Positions 1 through 13,091 of a DNA stretch of 54,161 nt are shown one piece after another. A program made the position numbers and the translations under genes. The notes beneath the pieces were generated by a model that was not told the DNA's origin, made no database searches, and saw only the letters and a program-made list of their open reading frames with translations. Origin of the DNA: Cyclospora cayetanensis. Lineage: Eukaryota; Apicomplexa; Conoidasida; Eucoccidiorida; Eimeriidae. The stretch is from the NCBI RefSeq assembly GCF_002999335.1, contig NW_020312178.1, positions 1 through 54,161 of the forward strand, given 5' to 3'. Each line of letters begins with the position of its first letter. The stretch's first letter is position 1.

Positions 1-124
1 GATGTGTCTGTGTCTGTCTGTGTCTATGGGGATGTGTCTGTGTCTGTCTGTGTCTATGGGGATGTGTCTGTGTCTGTCTGTGTCTATGGGGATGTGTCTG
101 TGTCTGTCTGTGTCTATGGGGATG
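1..124. repeat. 30-bp minisatellite, four copies, in a VPS35 intron
   Basis: Four exact head-to-tail copies of a 30-base unit beginning gatgtgtctgtgtctg fill positions 1-120, and a partial fifth starts at 121. The array touches the window edge, so its true length is unknown. It happens to stay open in two frames, but it lies directly upstream of a splice acceptor (ctctag at 150-155) that opens the first visible VPS35 exon, so it is read here as intron. On the coding strand it is made almost only of T and G. Confidence 0.9.
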
Positions 125-155
125 TGTGGCGCCTGCCGATGTTGCGCTGCTCTAG

Positions 156-3100
156 GGAAGGCGGTTCGGGGCCAGAGGATGCCTTTCTCTTCCTGCTGAC
201 GAACTTCAATGAGAGTGCTCGTCTCTGGGTACGACTGCAGCAACAGAGCAGCATTCGAGATCGTGTCAAGAGGGAGAAGGAGAGGCAAGATCTTCGAGTT
301 CTTGTTGGCTCCGCGCTTGTTCGGATGGCACAGCTCGAGGGAATGACTGTTGAATTCTACAGGACGCAGGCGCTGCCTGCGATTCTCCAGCAAGTGCGCA
401 CAGACAGTCAGACAGAGGCTGCGTGTTACAGCTTGTTCTGCACTCAGGAGAACCTTGGGCGATCCTCTCTAGACGAGGAAGGCAGCCTTAGAAAACCCAC
501 TAGGAAACTTTTTTCTGCAGCCTTCATTGGCACGTCCTAGCGGCAGAAGGCCGCAATCCATATATATATATATATGTACATATATATATGTACATATAAA
601 GGGGCCTTGAGGCGACACCCCTGCAGCGAGGCGCGTGTGCGAGCACCTTCTGCAGAGAGTGTATCTGCAATGCCTGCCTGCGGTCGCCTTTCCGAAAACA
701 TGCTGCAGCAGCAAAAAGCTCACTGCCTGTTGGAAAAAGCCTGCTCTTTTGCACGCGGCATGCTTGTGGCGATTGCAGATCATGGCGTGCAAGGATACCC
801 TGGCTCAGCAGTACTTGCTGGACTGCGTGGTTCAGGTATTCTCCGACGAGTGCCATCTTCAGACTTTAGATCTGCTGCTAAGTCAAACCGCAAATGTACA
901 AAGAGGAGGTGGGTTGCAAGCTTTGCGGCGCACGTGAGCTGTCTCGTCGAGGCGAGCGTATACACAGCTTTTCTGCGCTTCAGAATGCCGCCTTCGCCAC
1001 CCCCCCTTCTGGCTGGACGACAACTCTTGCTGCGGTCGTTTTTTTCCTGTTTCGAGGATGCGAATTATCAATGTGCTTCGCTTTTTTCGGCCTCTGCAGT
1101 GGCGCTAAAGCCGGTGTTGGTAAATCTGCTAAATCGTATTACGAGCTTCTTGCAAGGCGATCCCGAGGTGCGAAGCCGGATCCTGCGACAGCAACTTGAG
1201 CGGCAGTTACATGCCTCCTTCTTTCTTGGTCCCTCTCTTCTTCTTGCGCGGAAGGAGCTTGTGCCCTCGATCGACGGTGTGCGCTGCTGCGGTGCGTGTG
1301 TTGAGCAGGCGCTGCCCAAAGACATCTCCGTGTTTGATATATTTCGTAACTTCCTCGAGTCGCAGGTGGACGCCGCTATCCTCGCGTATTCCGGGGGCAG
1401 CAGCGGCACACCCGCAGAGCCTCCCTCTGGAGGTGAGGCTCGCCTGCGGCGTGAACTGCGAAGCGCCGGAAATATATGCGGGAAGGAAGGTTCTCGAATC
1501 GGGGTAAAGCAGACGCAGAGACACGTTCTCCGAAATTGGAGGTCTCTGCTGGCGGTGCGTGCATGCGGTGCGCCTGTATTGCAGGCTGCATGGATTTGTC
1601 GAGTTTGTTAGCCATGCAAGTGGCATTTCTCAACTTTTGTCTGGCCCTCTTTCCTTCCCGAGTGGACTACGTCGCCCAAATTCTAGACAGCGCCCACAGG
1701 CTGCTCTCCATGACTTGCCAGCGCGCGTCGGCTGCAGTGACTGCGGCAAGTGTCGCCGCCGGTGGGAGTGGCGGGAGATCGCCCCCAAGTTTGGCGAAGC
1801 TGCGTGGCTCTGGTATTGCGGAGCTGAGCGCCTCCACGGTGGAAGGGAGCTACATGGCCTCTGCTGCGGCAGTGACTGATCCCAGCGCCGTGCACTTGAA
1901 GCCGCTGCCGGAGGCTGGCATGGATGCCCTCATGGATCTTCTTGCTGCTCCACTCCGCGTTCTGTCGCTCCAAGTGCTGAGCATTGAGAGCTACTCCCCC
2001 CTTTTGGACTTTTTGGATGTCTCCACGCGGCATCAAGGTACAGAATGTGTTGAAGCTGTATCGGCTAAGGACTGAGGCGGTTGCGCGTGTCTGCGCCTCG
2101 GACGAAGGTTTTTGGGCAGCCCTTGCATATCTATGGGGAAATATCTATCTGTAGAAATATATTTTATACAAATGTATATCTATATTGATATATAGACAAG
2201 AGAGAAACATAAATATCTACAGAAGTACCTATATATATGTGTATATGGCCTCCTCGCCCTAGAGAATTCCCATGTCGAGCTCCAGCTAGCTAGCTAGCTA
2301 GCTGGAGCTCCCTACCCAGAGGTGGTACTGGCCGTGCCTCTCAGCATGATACGCGCTTTTTCTCTGGGTTTGGGGGTAGCTGAGGGGTGGTGTCCATCGT
2401 TGGGTGCTTGTGTTCAAGAGGATGCGCGGACGCATGAGGTCTGTATGTGTGTGTATGTATGTGTGTATTTGCAATCGTGCTTCTGCTCAGTGGCGAGCAC
2501 CATGGTGTCGGCTGTAGTGACGGCTGGCATGCCCCTGTCTTCTGCGGAGTCTCTGGGACGGTTTTTGACCTTAGTGTCTCCGCTGCTTCGAGATGAGGTG
2601 CTCAATGGAAAGCGGCTGGAAGAGGAAACTGGGGAGCCAGAGGAAACGGAGGCAGCGAAGCGACAGCTGCAGCAAATGGCGATGCTCGTGCACCTCGCGC
2701 GCGCTCCCGACACGGACGATTACTTTAATCTGCTTCTTGTTGCGAAGAGCAAGTTTTCCGAAGGTATTGCTTTCTTGCGCATGCAGCCCTCCTCGCGCGC
2801 ATGCGCCTCTCTTTCCTCTGGGAACCTTGTTGCCGCGCGCTTTGTTGGTGGCGGGCAGGCGAAAACAGCCGGCGATTTTGCAGCTATCGTGGAAGTGGTG
2901 GCTTCTTGAGCCTCTGTTTTTTCTCTCTCCCTCTGCTGCTGGTGCAGGGGGGCCTTCGAAGTTGCGCGTGCTGTTGCCTCCGCTGGTTGTTTCCGCATGC
3001 CGCCTGCTGCCCTCTGTCTTGGAGAGGCAGCAACAAGCGGAGCAGAGGATTGAGGACGTGACGATGCCAGCCCATGGAGGCAAGAAGATTTGCCAGTTTC

Positions 3101-5831
3101 TTCACGCGACGTGTCTGGAACTAGTGCAAATCAGCGCTGAGGTGCGGTGTCTATTTCTCCCTTGCATGCTCGCAGAGTCTTGCGTGTTGCGGAGGCGCAC
3201 TCTGCATCAAACGGTGGTGCAACTAAAAGATCTCCTCCCTCCTCCCCCTTTCTCCCGCGAGCCCATTAGGGCCTCTCGGCGGGGGAACTGCAGTTAAGCG
3301 CTGAGACAGCGGCGCTGTGTGGGACGGCACTGGAGACTGAAAAAAAATCAGCAGTCGTCTGCGCGAAATGCCTTGAACGGCGCGCGTGCCTCCAAGCGGG
3401 GGAGACGCAGCGAGCGTTGTGGGAGCCTTGAAGAAGAGGCAAAGAAATGCTTTGTCTGGAAGCGTGGCGTCGGCCTGTCGAGGAGGCACGCGATTTTATT
3501 AGGACTGCGCGCATGCGTGTCTGCCGCTGCTGCAGATGGCCTTTCGCATGTGGCTCATGGCTGCAATGGCGGCAGACAACGCATGCGAAATGGTGGGAGG
3601 CTACGAGGCGATTTGCCACGAGTTTTTGAGTCAAGCCCTCGTCTGCTTCGAGGAGGAGATCACCGAGAGCAAGCGGCAATTCGCTGCCTTGACGGAAGTG
3701 CGTCCGAAGAGCAGCAACCTCTTGGCCCCCCTTCCCTCTTCCCCCCTCTCCTCCGTGTCACACTTCAGCCAACCGGCAGGCTGATGCAGCATGACCTCCA
3801 TACCCCCTGCGCGCGTCTGGGAGGCTTCTGATGTCTCCTGAGCTTGCTGCGCGCTGCACTCCCCTTCCCCCGAAAGGCTGCAATCAGAGGGAGGGGCAGG
3901 CGAGGCAGGCGGCAGCGAGCTGCAGCAGACTCGAGTGGGCGGAGTGTCGAGACACACGGCCTTTCAGCTGTCGACAAGACGGGAGAAGCAAGCCTCCTGA
4001 AAGCGCAGGAGTTGTGCTGTTCCTTGTCTCGCAGATGGTGGGCTGTCTGTCTGGCTTTGTTAGACGCTTGGACCGAGAAAACTACGACTCCATCGCCTCA
4101 AAGCTGACTCAACACGGTGCCAAGCTGTTGAAAAAGCCCGATCAGTGCAGAGCAGTCCTCTCGTGCTCGCACTTGTACTGGAACGCCGTGAGCAAAGCGC
4201 TTTTTCACGCTTTTCAAAGTCTCGCGACAGGCCGCCTCCTTTCTTGTGCTCAAGGCCGCTAACCAACACGCGCTGATGCTGTGTTTCCTTTCTGCGCTAC
4301 TTTGTGGGAGTGCCGTAGTCGCTTGCTTCGCTGTATTCCCCGATCGCGTCAGGCTAGGTGTTCGGCCGCTTCGCCTTCCTCCAACACACAGCGCTGCCCG
4401 CATGCCGCTCTGTGGTGACTCCACGGACTCTGTTGGGTGTATGCTGTGTGTAGGTGTGTGTGTAGGTTGTGGGTAGGTTGTGGGTAGGTCGGCGTGTGTG
4501 TAGGTTGTGGGTAGGTCGGCGTGTGTGTATGTCTGTGTATGTATGTTGTATGTAGGTGCACACATATGTATATGTATATCTATATATGTGCATGTATACA
4601 TGTATATACATGTTCGTGCGTGTTTGTGTGGGGATTGTCGCGCAGCCCGAGTACAGAGACAGCCGGCGGGTGCTCGAGTGTCTTCAGAAGTGCCTCAAGA
4701 TCGCCGACATATGTGTGCAAGCCAGCACCTCCCACGTCTCCCTGTTCATCGAGATTCTTGACAAATATGTTTACTACTTCGACCAAAACAACCCAGAGGT
4801 GAAGGGAAATTTCAAGATGCCCTCAAATGCTATTTTTCCCTGTGCACCGGGTGATAAGGGGAGAGGGGATCGGCCTGCACTAGCGCCTCGCTAGACCTCG
4901 TCACTGGCGCACACTTGTTGGTCAGACCTTATTGTGCAGCGTTTTTGAACTGAGGATTACGAATGCGGTCTGTGAAACAGGTTACCGTGGAATTCATTCA
5001 GAACCTTGTTGCGCTTTGCGCGGAGCACTGCAGGTTTGCAGAATTGGGTAGGTTGAGCACGGGTGTGTAGTCGCGTGGTGCAGTGTAGCTGGTGGGTATT
5101 TCCTTTCCCCTACGGCTCTGTCTGATGAATTTCCTTTCGCAACATGCGCGTTCGTGGGTGGCGCTGACATATGGAGAGTCTTAAAAACTGCATTTCCGGC
5201 TTCTCGTCCGCTGCAGCCACGCTTCTGCGCGCGTGGCGTAGTGAGATCTGCATGCAGCCCCCCCCCTCGCTTGGATGCGTTGATGTGACTTTCCGAGGCC
5301 TCTCGCGTGGCGAGGCGTTGGCTTGTCTTGTAGCGAGGCTTGGATCACCGGCCTCATACACATGATGCGCGCGGTGTATGCCCATCGGCATGCACACGTT
5401 CACGCGCTGCCGGCGTGCAGTGGGCAGAGAGAGTGCTTCCCCTGTCTGCGTTATGGGTGTGGTCCTGTGTCTAGACAAGGAAGATGATGTGATGAAGAAC
5501 TTTCGCAACACTCTGCAGCACCTGAAGAGAAAGAAACAGGCGGAGGGCGGGTCTAAGTATCGCGGTGAGTTTGTTGCCTTGCTGGGGAGGGACTGCTCCA
5601 TGTCTTCGAAACCAGCCTCGGAGGCGTGAAGGGAATTTCTAGCCTCTCCAGAGAGGAGACGATGCCTCACGGCGCATGCGCATGCACGTGGATCCTTATC
5701 AGCCTGTGCGGGGAGGATGTTTTCACTGCTCAAAAGTGCCTGCTGCCTCCTTGCAGTAGTAGCCCGCACACGCGCTGCTTTGTGCTGTGTGCGAGGTTTC
5801 TGCAGGTTTGGACCTGTCCATCGATATTTAA
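156..5831 (+). CDS. VPS35, retromer cargo-selective core subunit (5' end outside window)
   Basis: VPS35 is the alpha-solenoid scaffold of retromer, which sorts cargo out of endosomes; in coccidia retromer also serves secretory-organelle biogenesis. Twelve exons fit with agreeing phases: 156-393, 779-908, 1100-1432, 1585-2037, 2491-2763, 2948-3141, 3536-3697, 4035-4187, 4646-4798, 4981-5047, 5475-5564 and 5806-5831 (stop TAA). They encode the last 756 residues. Blocks shared with remembered animal VPS35 occur in order: [14 protein letters not shown] (human LVGTNLVRLSQLEG), [78 protein letters not shown] and [10 protein letters not shown]. The N-terminal PRLYL region that binds VPS26 lies left of the window. 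All introns are phase 0 or 1. The last exon adds only eight codons; reading through its GTGAGT donor would instead end the protein at 5629. The gene converges on RPC2. Family assignment is very secure; exact edges are inferred. Confidence 0.93.
558..600. repeat. AT dinucleotide microsatellite in VPS35 intron
   Basis: An alternating TA tract interrupted twice by tgtac lies between the exons ending at 393 and starting at 779. A longer, looser A/T-rich stretch of the same kind occurs at about 2140-2245 in a later intron. Neither shows any coding or RNA-gene signal. Confidence 0.8.
2277..2310. repeat. 34-base perfect palindrome with an (AGCT)n core
   Basis: The sequence gagctccag, a run of ctag repeats, then ctggagctc reads identically on both strands over 34 bases. 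It sits in the VPS35 intron between exons 1585-2037 and 2491-2763. In RNA it would fold into a hairpin with almost no loop. It could have arisen by expansion of the self-complementary AGCT tetramer. No function is evident. Confidence 0.85.
4437..4610. repeat. TG/TAGG-rich degenerate tandem repeat in VPS35 intron
   Basis: Repeats of the type gtgtgtaggttgtgggtaggtcggc occur about three times and grade into (TATG)n and TA-rich sequence. The tract lies 36 to 209 bases upstream of the splice acceptor of the exon starting at 4646. It is strongly T+G-biased on the coding strand, like several other introns in this window. Confidence 0.7.
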
Positions 5832-6957
5832 CGTCTGGTTGGCGGCTATTATCGGAGCACTGGCGCATGCGCAGGCATTATCTAGTATACTTGAGCCGCT
5901 TACGGTGCGTCCTCCCAGCGAGTCTCGATCTCAGGCGGGGAAAGCAGAGGGTTTAGTCGCTCGCTAGCAGTGCGCGTAAGGTGCTTGTCCAAGGATGCAT
6001 GCAGCGGCTCTTGTGTCAGGGTGTTTTCTCCCCTAAATGATGGAAAGGCCGTCGTGCTGCTCCCCGCTGGGGGGCGCATGCAAAGCTTGCGTCAAGGCAC
6101 TTCCAGCAGCGCCAAGTGCATGCAGGGGAGGCCGCCGCGCCTCAAGCCGCCTCACGTGGGCTGGATAAAGAAAGATCGCTGTGGCACCTTTGCTTGACCC
6201 TTCCGCCCTTCCCCTGCCGCCCCCTACGATGCGCAAGGCAGCGCGATCCCTAGCCTCATCTTGCAACACTGTTTTAGCGTCCTTAGAAAGGATAGCACAT
6301 AGTGGACGACGGACACTCCGGCTGTAGCAGATGTATCTTGGCATGCCCTCATAGTCTTTCTATGCCTCTACTGAACGCGCATCTGGGGAACTAGGGCGTC
6401 GTCCTCAGTGAAGGACGAAGCGAACGGCTGGCACACCTTTGCACACAAGCCACGCTGTGGTCAGACCTCCTTTCGGGATAAGGAGCATCACCAACACGAA
6501 TATATGGAAGCCTCCACAGTAATGCCTGCTGCTAGGTCCGCCTTTCGCGGGCTGACCGACACGCTTGTCTTATGGAGCACAATCGCCTCACTCAAAGGGC
6601 GTTCGATGCAAAGGCGCACAACACGCCAAACTCTCAAGTGCCTCGAGCTGCCCCCTGCCTTCCCTCAAAGGGCCTGCTATATACACGCCTCGCCTGGTGC
6701 GGCTACGACTGCATGCCTACTGCGCAGTTCGGCCGGGGGGGAGAGCAGGTGACGTGCGGCCTGCAAGAGGGGTCTTCAGCCCTTTAGGTGCTAGGATTCT
6801 CCCGGTAGAATGCGATGCTTAAAGCCGCCTGCTTAAATGCGGCCGCACTGCTTGAAGCCACGAGAAAAAAAGTACGCGAGGACCCTCTAAAAAGCCGCTT
6901 TTCAAAGCGTCTCGAAAAAACGGCCTATGCACAGCAGGCCCAAAGCGAAAACCCACG
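5832..6957. other. intergenic, between convergent VPS35 and RPC2
   Basis: The two genes point at each other across about 1.1 kb. Open frames here are short, arginine- or serine-rich and without family resemblance. No terminator motif, repeat array or RNA gene was recognised. Both 3' untranslated regions must lie in this interval. Confidence 0.6.
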
Positions 6958-9900
6958 TTAAGCCTCCTTGAGAGAAATTCGAGGGCATACATTCATGCTC
7001 ATGAGCTCTTGGAAGAGCAGTTTACAGGCATAGGGGATCTGGACCGTCGCAGTGTTGCCGGCACTTTTGCACATCGAGCACCAGCCGCCAGCGCCGATGA
7101 GGCCGCAGCGGGTGCAAACCGTGGCATCAAATGCATCGCTCGAAATAACGAGGCGCTCTAGCAATAAGGAAGAGGCCCCGTAGGCCACTAGACAGTCGCG
7201 CTCCATCTCCCCTAGCCGCAAGCCTCCGTCCTTGGCTCTGCCCTCCGTCGGCTGCCGTGTCAGCAACTGCCGGGGGCCTCTACCGCGCGCGTGAATCTTG
7301 TCTTGCACCATGTGCTTGAGTTTCTGGTAGTAGATCGGACCACAGAAGACGTAGGCCTTCAAGGGGGCTCCCGTGATACCGCATGTTAGATACTGCTTGC
7401 CAGAGTAATGCAACCCCCCTGCCACGAGCGCTTTGGCAAGGTCCGCCGCTTTGGCGCCTCCAAACGCAGTTCCGTATTGCAGCTTTCCACTAAGCAGCGC
7501 AGTCTTCCCAGCAAGCAACTCGAGCAGCTTGCCGACAGTCATCCGCGAGGGGAACCCGTGAGGATTCATGATTAGGTCGGGAGTCCAGCCGTCCTCCGCG
7601 AAAGGAAAGTCTTCGGGGGGCGCGATCAGACCGACAACGCCTTTCTGACCATGGCGCGACGAAAACTTGTCCCCCAGCTCCGGCAAGCGCGTCTGTCTGA
7701 GCATGAACTTGGCCAAACGGCTTCCTTCGGCATTCTCTGTTAGCAGCACCCGGTCCACGTAGGCAGGCACGGGGGCCTTGTAGCGAACGGGAGACGGCGT
7801 GAAATCGCTCCGCTGCAGGCGGAGAGGGTCCGATATGGGGCTTTTCGTATTGACAGGAGAAAACCGATTCACCAAGATCATGTCCTCTTCTATCAGCTCC
7901 CCTACGCCAGCCAGCCCGTCATCTTCAATAGCTGCAAACCTCCGGTTGGGGAAACCGCGGCCTCGCCCTCGAGCTCCCGCTCCCGTGTCTGAACGCCCCG
8001 TCTCTGCGGCTGTCGGAGGCGGAAAGGCTCTGTCCGCTGCACCATTATAGTAATGCTTGAAGTCCACACTTTGCCTCCGAATGGCGAAGCAGCGCCCAAA
8101 GCCTCGATCTATGGCCCCCCGATTCAAAACCAGCGCATCCTCAATGTCATACCCGCTGAAACTCATGACTGCCACACTTGCATTTTGGCCTGAGTTTGAA
8201 ACAGAGCACACGCAGCCACGCTCTGCATGCATGCATGCGCATTAGGGGCAGAAGCGACACGGACTCCATAAATGCACGACTAACGGATTCAGGAGCGCGC
8301 TGCACGCTGGCTCGACTGGGCAGAACCCGGCGAAGTCCTACTGGACCCATGTGAAGCGTCCACACACTGACAAATCCACAAACAGTGGCGCCACTCGCGC
8401 AAAAAGCCCCTGCCACCCGTGCTGTTGCTGCTGCTAGGGGCCCTGTGCCGTGTGGCCCTGCCTAAGGAGACTGGACTGGCAACTGCATGCGAAAGCGCCC
8501 TGCGAATTTCTCAGCCGCCCTTGGAGACATCTTCTGCTTACCTGCTGGAAGCTGATTAAAATGCACGAGGTCCAGCGTTCGGGACTTGCAAAGCGGCTGC
8601 TGCGGGTAGACGAGCAGATAGAGGAGCGTGTCACATCTGGCGAACTGGTTGAACGCAATCGCGCCCATGGCTTGCTTGCCCATGGCGCACTGGTATGTGT
8701 TTCGAGGGCTCTGGTTGTGGTTCGGGAAGGCAATGAGGCCGGCGACAACTCCTAGAAGGGCCAAGGGGTCGATCTCGAGGTGCGTTGTGGCTGCTTCGAT
8801 TCTTTCTTCGGACAGCGCAATCAGAAGGTTGTTCTCCTCGTTCACATCGACCCACTCAAGCACACTTGCATTCAGCAGGTCCCCGAAAACGAGCTCCCCG
8901 CGCTCCAGCTGCTCCAAGTGGTGGCGTTCCAGCAGCGGACGGCCGTTTTCTACGACGATGAGCGGCCGCGAGAGGCGGCCTCCGTCAGTCGCAATGTAAA
9001 TGGACTGGTGAGCTGCGTTCAGGTGTATCGACACGAAGGGGCCCAGAAGGCCTCTGCGCCGCAGCAGGCGCACCGCAGACAGCAGCTCCGAAGGCCGTCG
9101 ATGCACGCCGAGGAGACAGCCGTTGAGGAACACCAAGAAGACGGCAGGCTCGTGCAGCTCCTCCCCGCTGACTGCCTGAGCGTCTTCCACTCCGAGAGCA
9201 AAGATAGCCCTCGCCACGGGTGCCTCATCTTCATCCGTCGTGACATGCGTCAGCAGGGCCAGGTTCTTAACGAGGCCGCAGCTCTCCCCTTCCGGAGTAT
9301 CGCATGGACACAGCACACCCCACTGAGAGGGCTGCAGCGCACGCGGACCGGAGACTTTTCGCCCCTTTTCGAACTGGGAGTTCAGACGGCCCATCATTCC
9401 CAGAGTGGCGATGTAAGAGAGTCGGGAAAGGATCTGCGAGACTCCCGAGCGCTCCATTCTGAACCGCTTGATAGACCAGGTGCCTGTGGAAAGGGCAGTT
9501 TGCAGGCCGCGCGTAATAATATCCGTCGGGAGGTTGCGGAAACAGTCTGGGTACTGCAGCGCTTCTTTCTGGCGCGTAGTGGCGCGCGTCTGGTGGTATC
9601 GTGTGAGCGCGTAATCCGCCTGCTTCTTCGTTTGGCTGCAGAAACGCTTGAACAAATCCTCAAACAACAGCCCCAACATTTGTCCCGCTAGCTCGAGCCG
9701 CTTGTTTCCGTAATAGTCCTTGTCATCCAGCAGCCGCGGATCGCTGGCCGCCTGCAGACACCGCTTTGCCATGAGACTCAGAAACCTCGCCTTGGGACGA
9801 AAGTCGCTGCCTGCACTGTGAATGTGCGCCAAAAGCACGCGATGCAGTGTGTCGACTGCTTCGTCTACTGCGCTCTTCGCGGTGCGCGTTTCCCGCTCCT

Positions 9901-11704
9901 TCGCTGGCGCAAAGAAGCCCCTGCCATACATGCGCGGCCGTAACCGCGTGCCTACCCACAGCAACGCTTGCTGCTGCGTCAACACTCCCTCCGTGTGACA
10001 GTCCTGAAGGGAAAGAGAGAGGGCTTCGTGAGCGCCATCACCCTGCCCGTCCGAGCCACAGGCAGCCTCCCCAATCATCTGTGTGATCTCCTGGTCGCTT
10101 TCTACTCCCATGGCCCGCAGTAAAATGCACAAAGGAAGATCGTCCATAAAGGAGTTATGCCGAAGAAACAAACGCCTGCCCTTTAGCACAACGGAGGTAC
10201 GGCTCTTCGCCTCGGCTGTTGCCGACGTTACAGTGGCACAAACGTTGCGCTTCATGTCGAGCTGTACACAAACACACACACACACAGGATGCAGCAGTGA
10301 GACACACTGCTCAAACTACTTGACTCCGCAAACCAGCCGAAACCCCGCTCAAACACGCGGCATGCAAGGCCTTCCCCAAAGCGTGCCAACATCTACCCAA
10401 GCGGTCCGGCGAAAAGAACATACCTCCACGATGATGCGGTTCTTTGAGAGCTGCTCCTGCATTAGCAGCACCTGAAAGCAGCAACAGCACGCAAGCTCAA
10501 GGAATGCGAACAAGCTAACACCTGAGGACGCGATCCCTGAACGAAATCGCCGGAGTCTCGGAAAGTAGGCGCGAACAAGCCCGAACATGCCTTTTCCAAA
10601 TCAAAGCGGACCCTTTCCCCGCTGCAAAGCCATCTGTACAGCATGAACGGCAAGGCATGGATGAAATCTCTTGCACAGCCCCTTCCTGCAGTTCTGGCAG
10701 GCAGCGAAAAGTGAACCACCGGAGGCGTCCACCAACAACACACGCCACTCTGTGCGCCTTACCTTTTCTGTCCCTTTCACAATAAAATACCCGCCGGGGT
10801 CAAGCGGGCACTCCCCGAGCTGTTGAATCTGCGCTTGCGTCTTCCCGTAGAGCGCGCACACCTTGCTTCTCACCATGACAGGGATGTAGCCGATGCAGAC
10901 ACCCCGCCGTCTCACGATCTCGTGGCCGCGGCTGTATTCTACCTCAGCCAGCAAGGGCGCAGAGTAACTCAGCTCGCGCACTCTGCACACCTTCGGAGTG
11001 AGCTTGAACTGCTGCATGCTTTCCTCCAAGCGCGCATCTCCAACTTGAATATCCAGGAACTCTAAGAAGAAGGCAGGGTCCACGTCCGACTTGATGAGAC
11101 GGTTCGCTGCAGCCCGCACGATAGCCCGCAGTTCGTGGGTTATCAAATGATTGTACGATGCCAAGTGCTGAGACACGAGTCCACGGCTCTCAAAAAAAGC
11201 GGGCAGCAAGCGCCATTTGTCGGGCAAAGCCTCCACACGCTTGCCCATGCAATAGGCAGGCGAGTGCTGGGAGGTGCCCCCCGCGCAGGTGGGCAGTTGG
11301 TCGCTGAAACTGACGGACGCTTTCTTTTTTCCAGCATCGGATCCCCTGCCCTTGCTCCCCCCCGCCGCGGCCTGCGATTCAAAATCCGCTGCGGGGGGTG
11401 TCGCCACCAAGGAAGCAGGAGCTGAAAGGCGGTCCTTGCAGTCGCCGTTACCAAGGCTTGCTCCCCCGCAGCAAGCGCCTTCAGATGACACCTTCTCGGG
11501 CTTAAAGAGGACAGGCGTTTCCTCCTCCTTCCTGGGTATGTTAGGGCCAAATGCTGGCCACTTGGATTGCGCGGGGGCACCCACATACGAGGAGGCCTCC
11601 TGCTTGGAGGAGCACCCCGGACGGCGTACCTGCCCCCTCATATTCATCGCTGCTCCTGACAAATCGGCACTCAACAGCGTGTAGGTACACCAAAGAGAGG
11701 TCAA
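6958..11704 (-). CDS. RPC2 (POLR3B homologue), second-largest subunit of RNA polymerase III
   Basis: RPC2 forms the lobe, protrusion and part of the active centre of RNA polymerase III, which makes tRNA and 5S rRNA in the nucleus. Four exons join in phase: 11704-10763, 10471-10424 (48 bases), 10261-8542 and 8189-6958, giving 1313 residues. Pol III type rather than I or II is shown by DKDYYGNKRLELAGQMLGLL, LPAGQNASVAVMSFSGYDIE (made by the last junction), SSRHGQKGVVGLI, LRLGEMERDCLVAYGAS and the C-terminal zinc ribbon CTRCGLIGAGGWCSMC followed by YACKLLFQELMSMN. The catalytic-centre blocks GYDIEDA and RHGQKG are intact. Conservation starts near residue 161 (LPDKWRLLPAFF), so the first 160 residues are an extra low-complexity tail; a later start such as 11647 is possible. 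The intron before exon 3 ends in a TG repeat and tacag on the coding strand. Confidence 0.94.
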
Positions 11705-13091
11705 AGATCGATCAACGGACCTGCGGAGGCCTCCCCTTGCAGCGAGGACCTGAAGGCTCTGCTGCAGCGCCCACTATCAAACTGCATAGTGTCGAGGGCA
11801 CGCTCTCTCTTCTGTGGGTTGTTGGAAAGCTCGCAATTAAATACAGCAACGCAGTTCATTGGCACCAACTGCCGTTATGGAAGTCTAGGAAAGGCGCGAC
11901 ACCACGCATCGGACCATCGATGCTCGCACAGACTGTAGCTTCCCTAGGCTGCGCCACGCTTGTGTCACCGTCCACACTGTTTGTGTGAGAAATGAACAGA
12001 AATCATGAAATGAACCTTCCAGTCCAGCAGGGGCTCTGCTGGTTCAGAAATCACCTCGGCGAGGACCGCACGGCCAGAACCCAGCGCATGCAGTGGAAAG
12101 CCCTGGCATTCGCCACCGCTCTTTCCGTGGCTTGTAGCCTTAATTCCCCATCAGATCTTTAGCTGAAGGAAAAGAAAAGGTTGAATAGAGCTACTGACAC
12201 TGTCGAGGTGTCTAAAGCACGTGAATTTCCCGGTTTCGATGCCTTTGGGGGCCGACACTGTCTCAGAAAACGCGTTCCCAAAGAGCCCGAGTGCCTGCTC
12301 ATCTAGATGCTCCGGTGCCTTGGGACTCCTAAGAGAACGTAAATGGCTTTTAAAAGGGAATACGAGGGCCCCCACTGTACTAGGGCATAGGGTTAATCAG
12401 TTGTGTGTCATGAAATTACAGCATACAGGGCCTCAGTCCTACTAGCTACAGCTCTTTTCGCTATTTCTATTCCAGCGTTCCCACCTGAGGAAGTAGTGCT
12501 GAAGGGAGTGGGATGTAACCGCATACTGGACAGAACGCTATTAGGAACATGAACGAATATCTCCTTGGCCCTAAACGCATTCACCACTGATCCTATCTGC
12601 TGCTCAACTACAACGCTGTACCACTAGCTGTAAATTATCACTTTCGGTGTATTCATATGCTGCTGTGTCAAGTGTATATGCTCACTGACGCCCAGATACA
12701 GTGGAAAAACAGTGCGCAATCAACAGCCTATCTAGACGTCGACAGGAGAATTCATTTGCCGAGTAGATGCTGCTTTTTGGATACAAGTTTCGCAGATTCT
12801 ACTTTGACAGTCCTCATCGTAGCTACTGCACTTAGTTTTTTGTCCTCTTCTCTAAAGTCTATGCTGCAAGTCCTTGTTAAGCTGGATGTTTCGATTAATG
12901 TTCTCTTGGTCTTCCGAAACATAGCTGCTGCTCTTCACACTTTTCTGGTCGACGCCGCCCTCGAGCTTCGTCTTTCATTGAATCCAGCTACATTCTGACG
13001 AAAAGCACTAGAGAGACACTATATTTAGAGGAGGAGGGACCTAGACGTATTTAAAGCAACAATGGTACGCTCATCTTTCATGTGAGCACTG
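11705..13091. other. intergenic, RPC2 upstream region and CCDC113-like 3' flank
   Basis: About 1.4 kb lies between the RPC2 start and the stop of the next minus-strand gene. It should hold the RPC2 promoter. Open frames on both strands near 12650-13000 are short, end in stops and match no family. No repeat array or RNA gene was recognised. Confidence 0.55.

Noticed and set aside
12657..12998. Plus-strand open frame of 113 residues downstream of the CCDC113-like stop
   Set aside because: Hydrophobic and serine-rich with no match; the reverse strand also has short open pieces, and the CCDC113 family ends at 13092.
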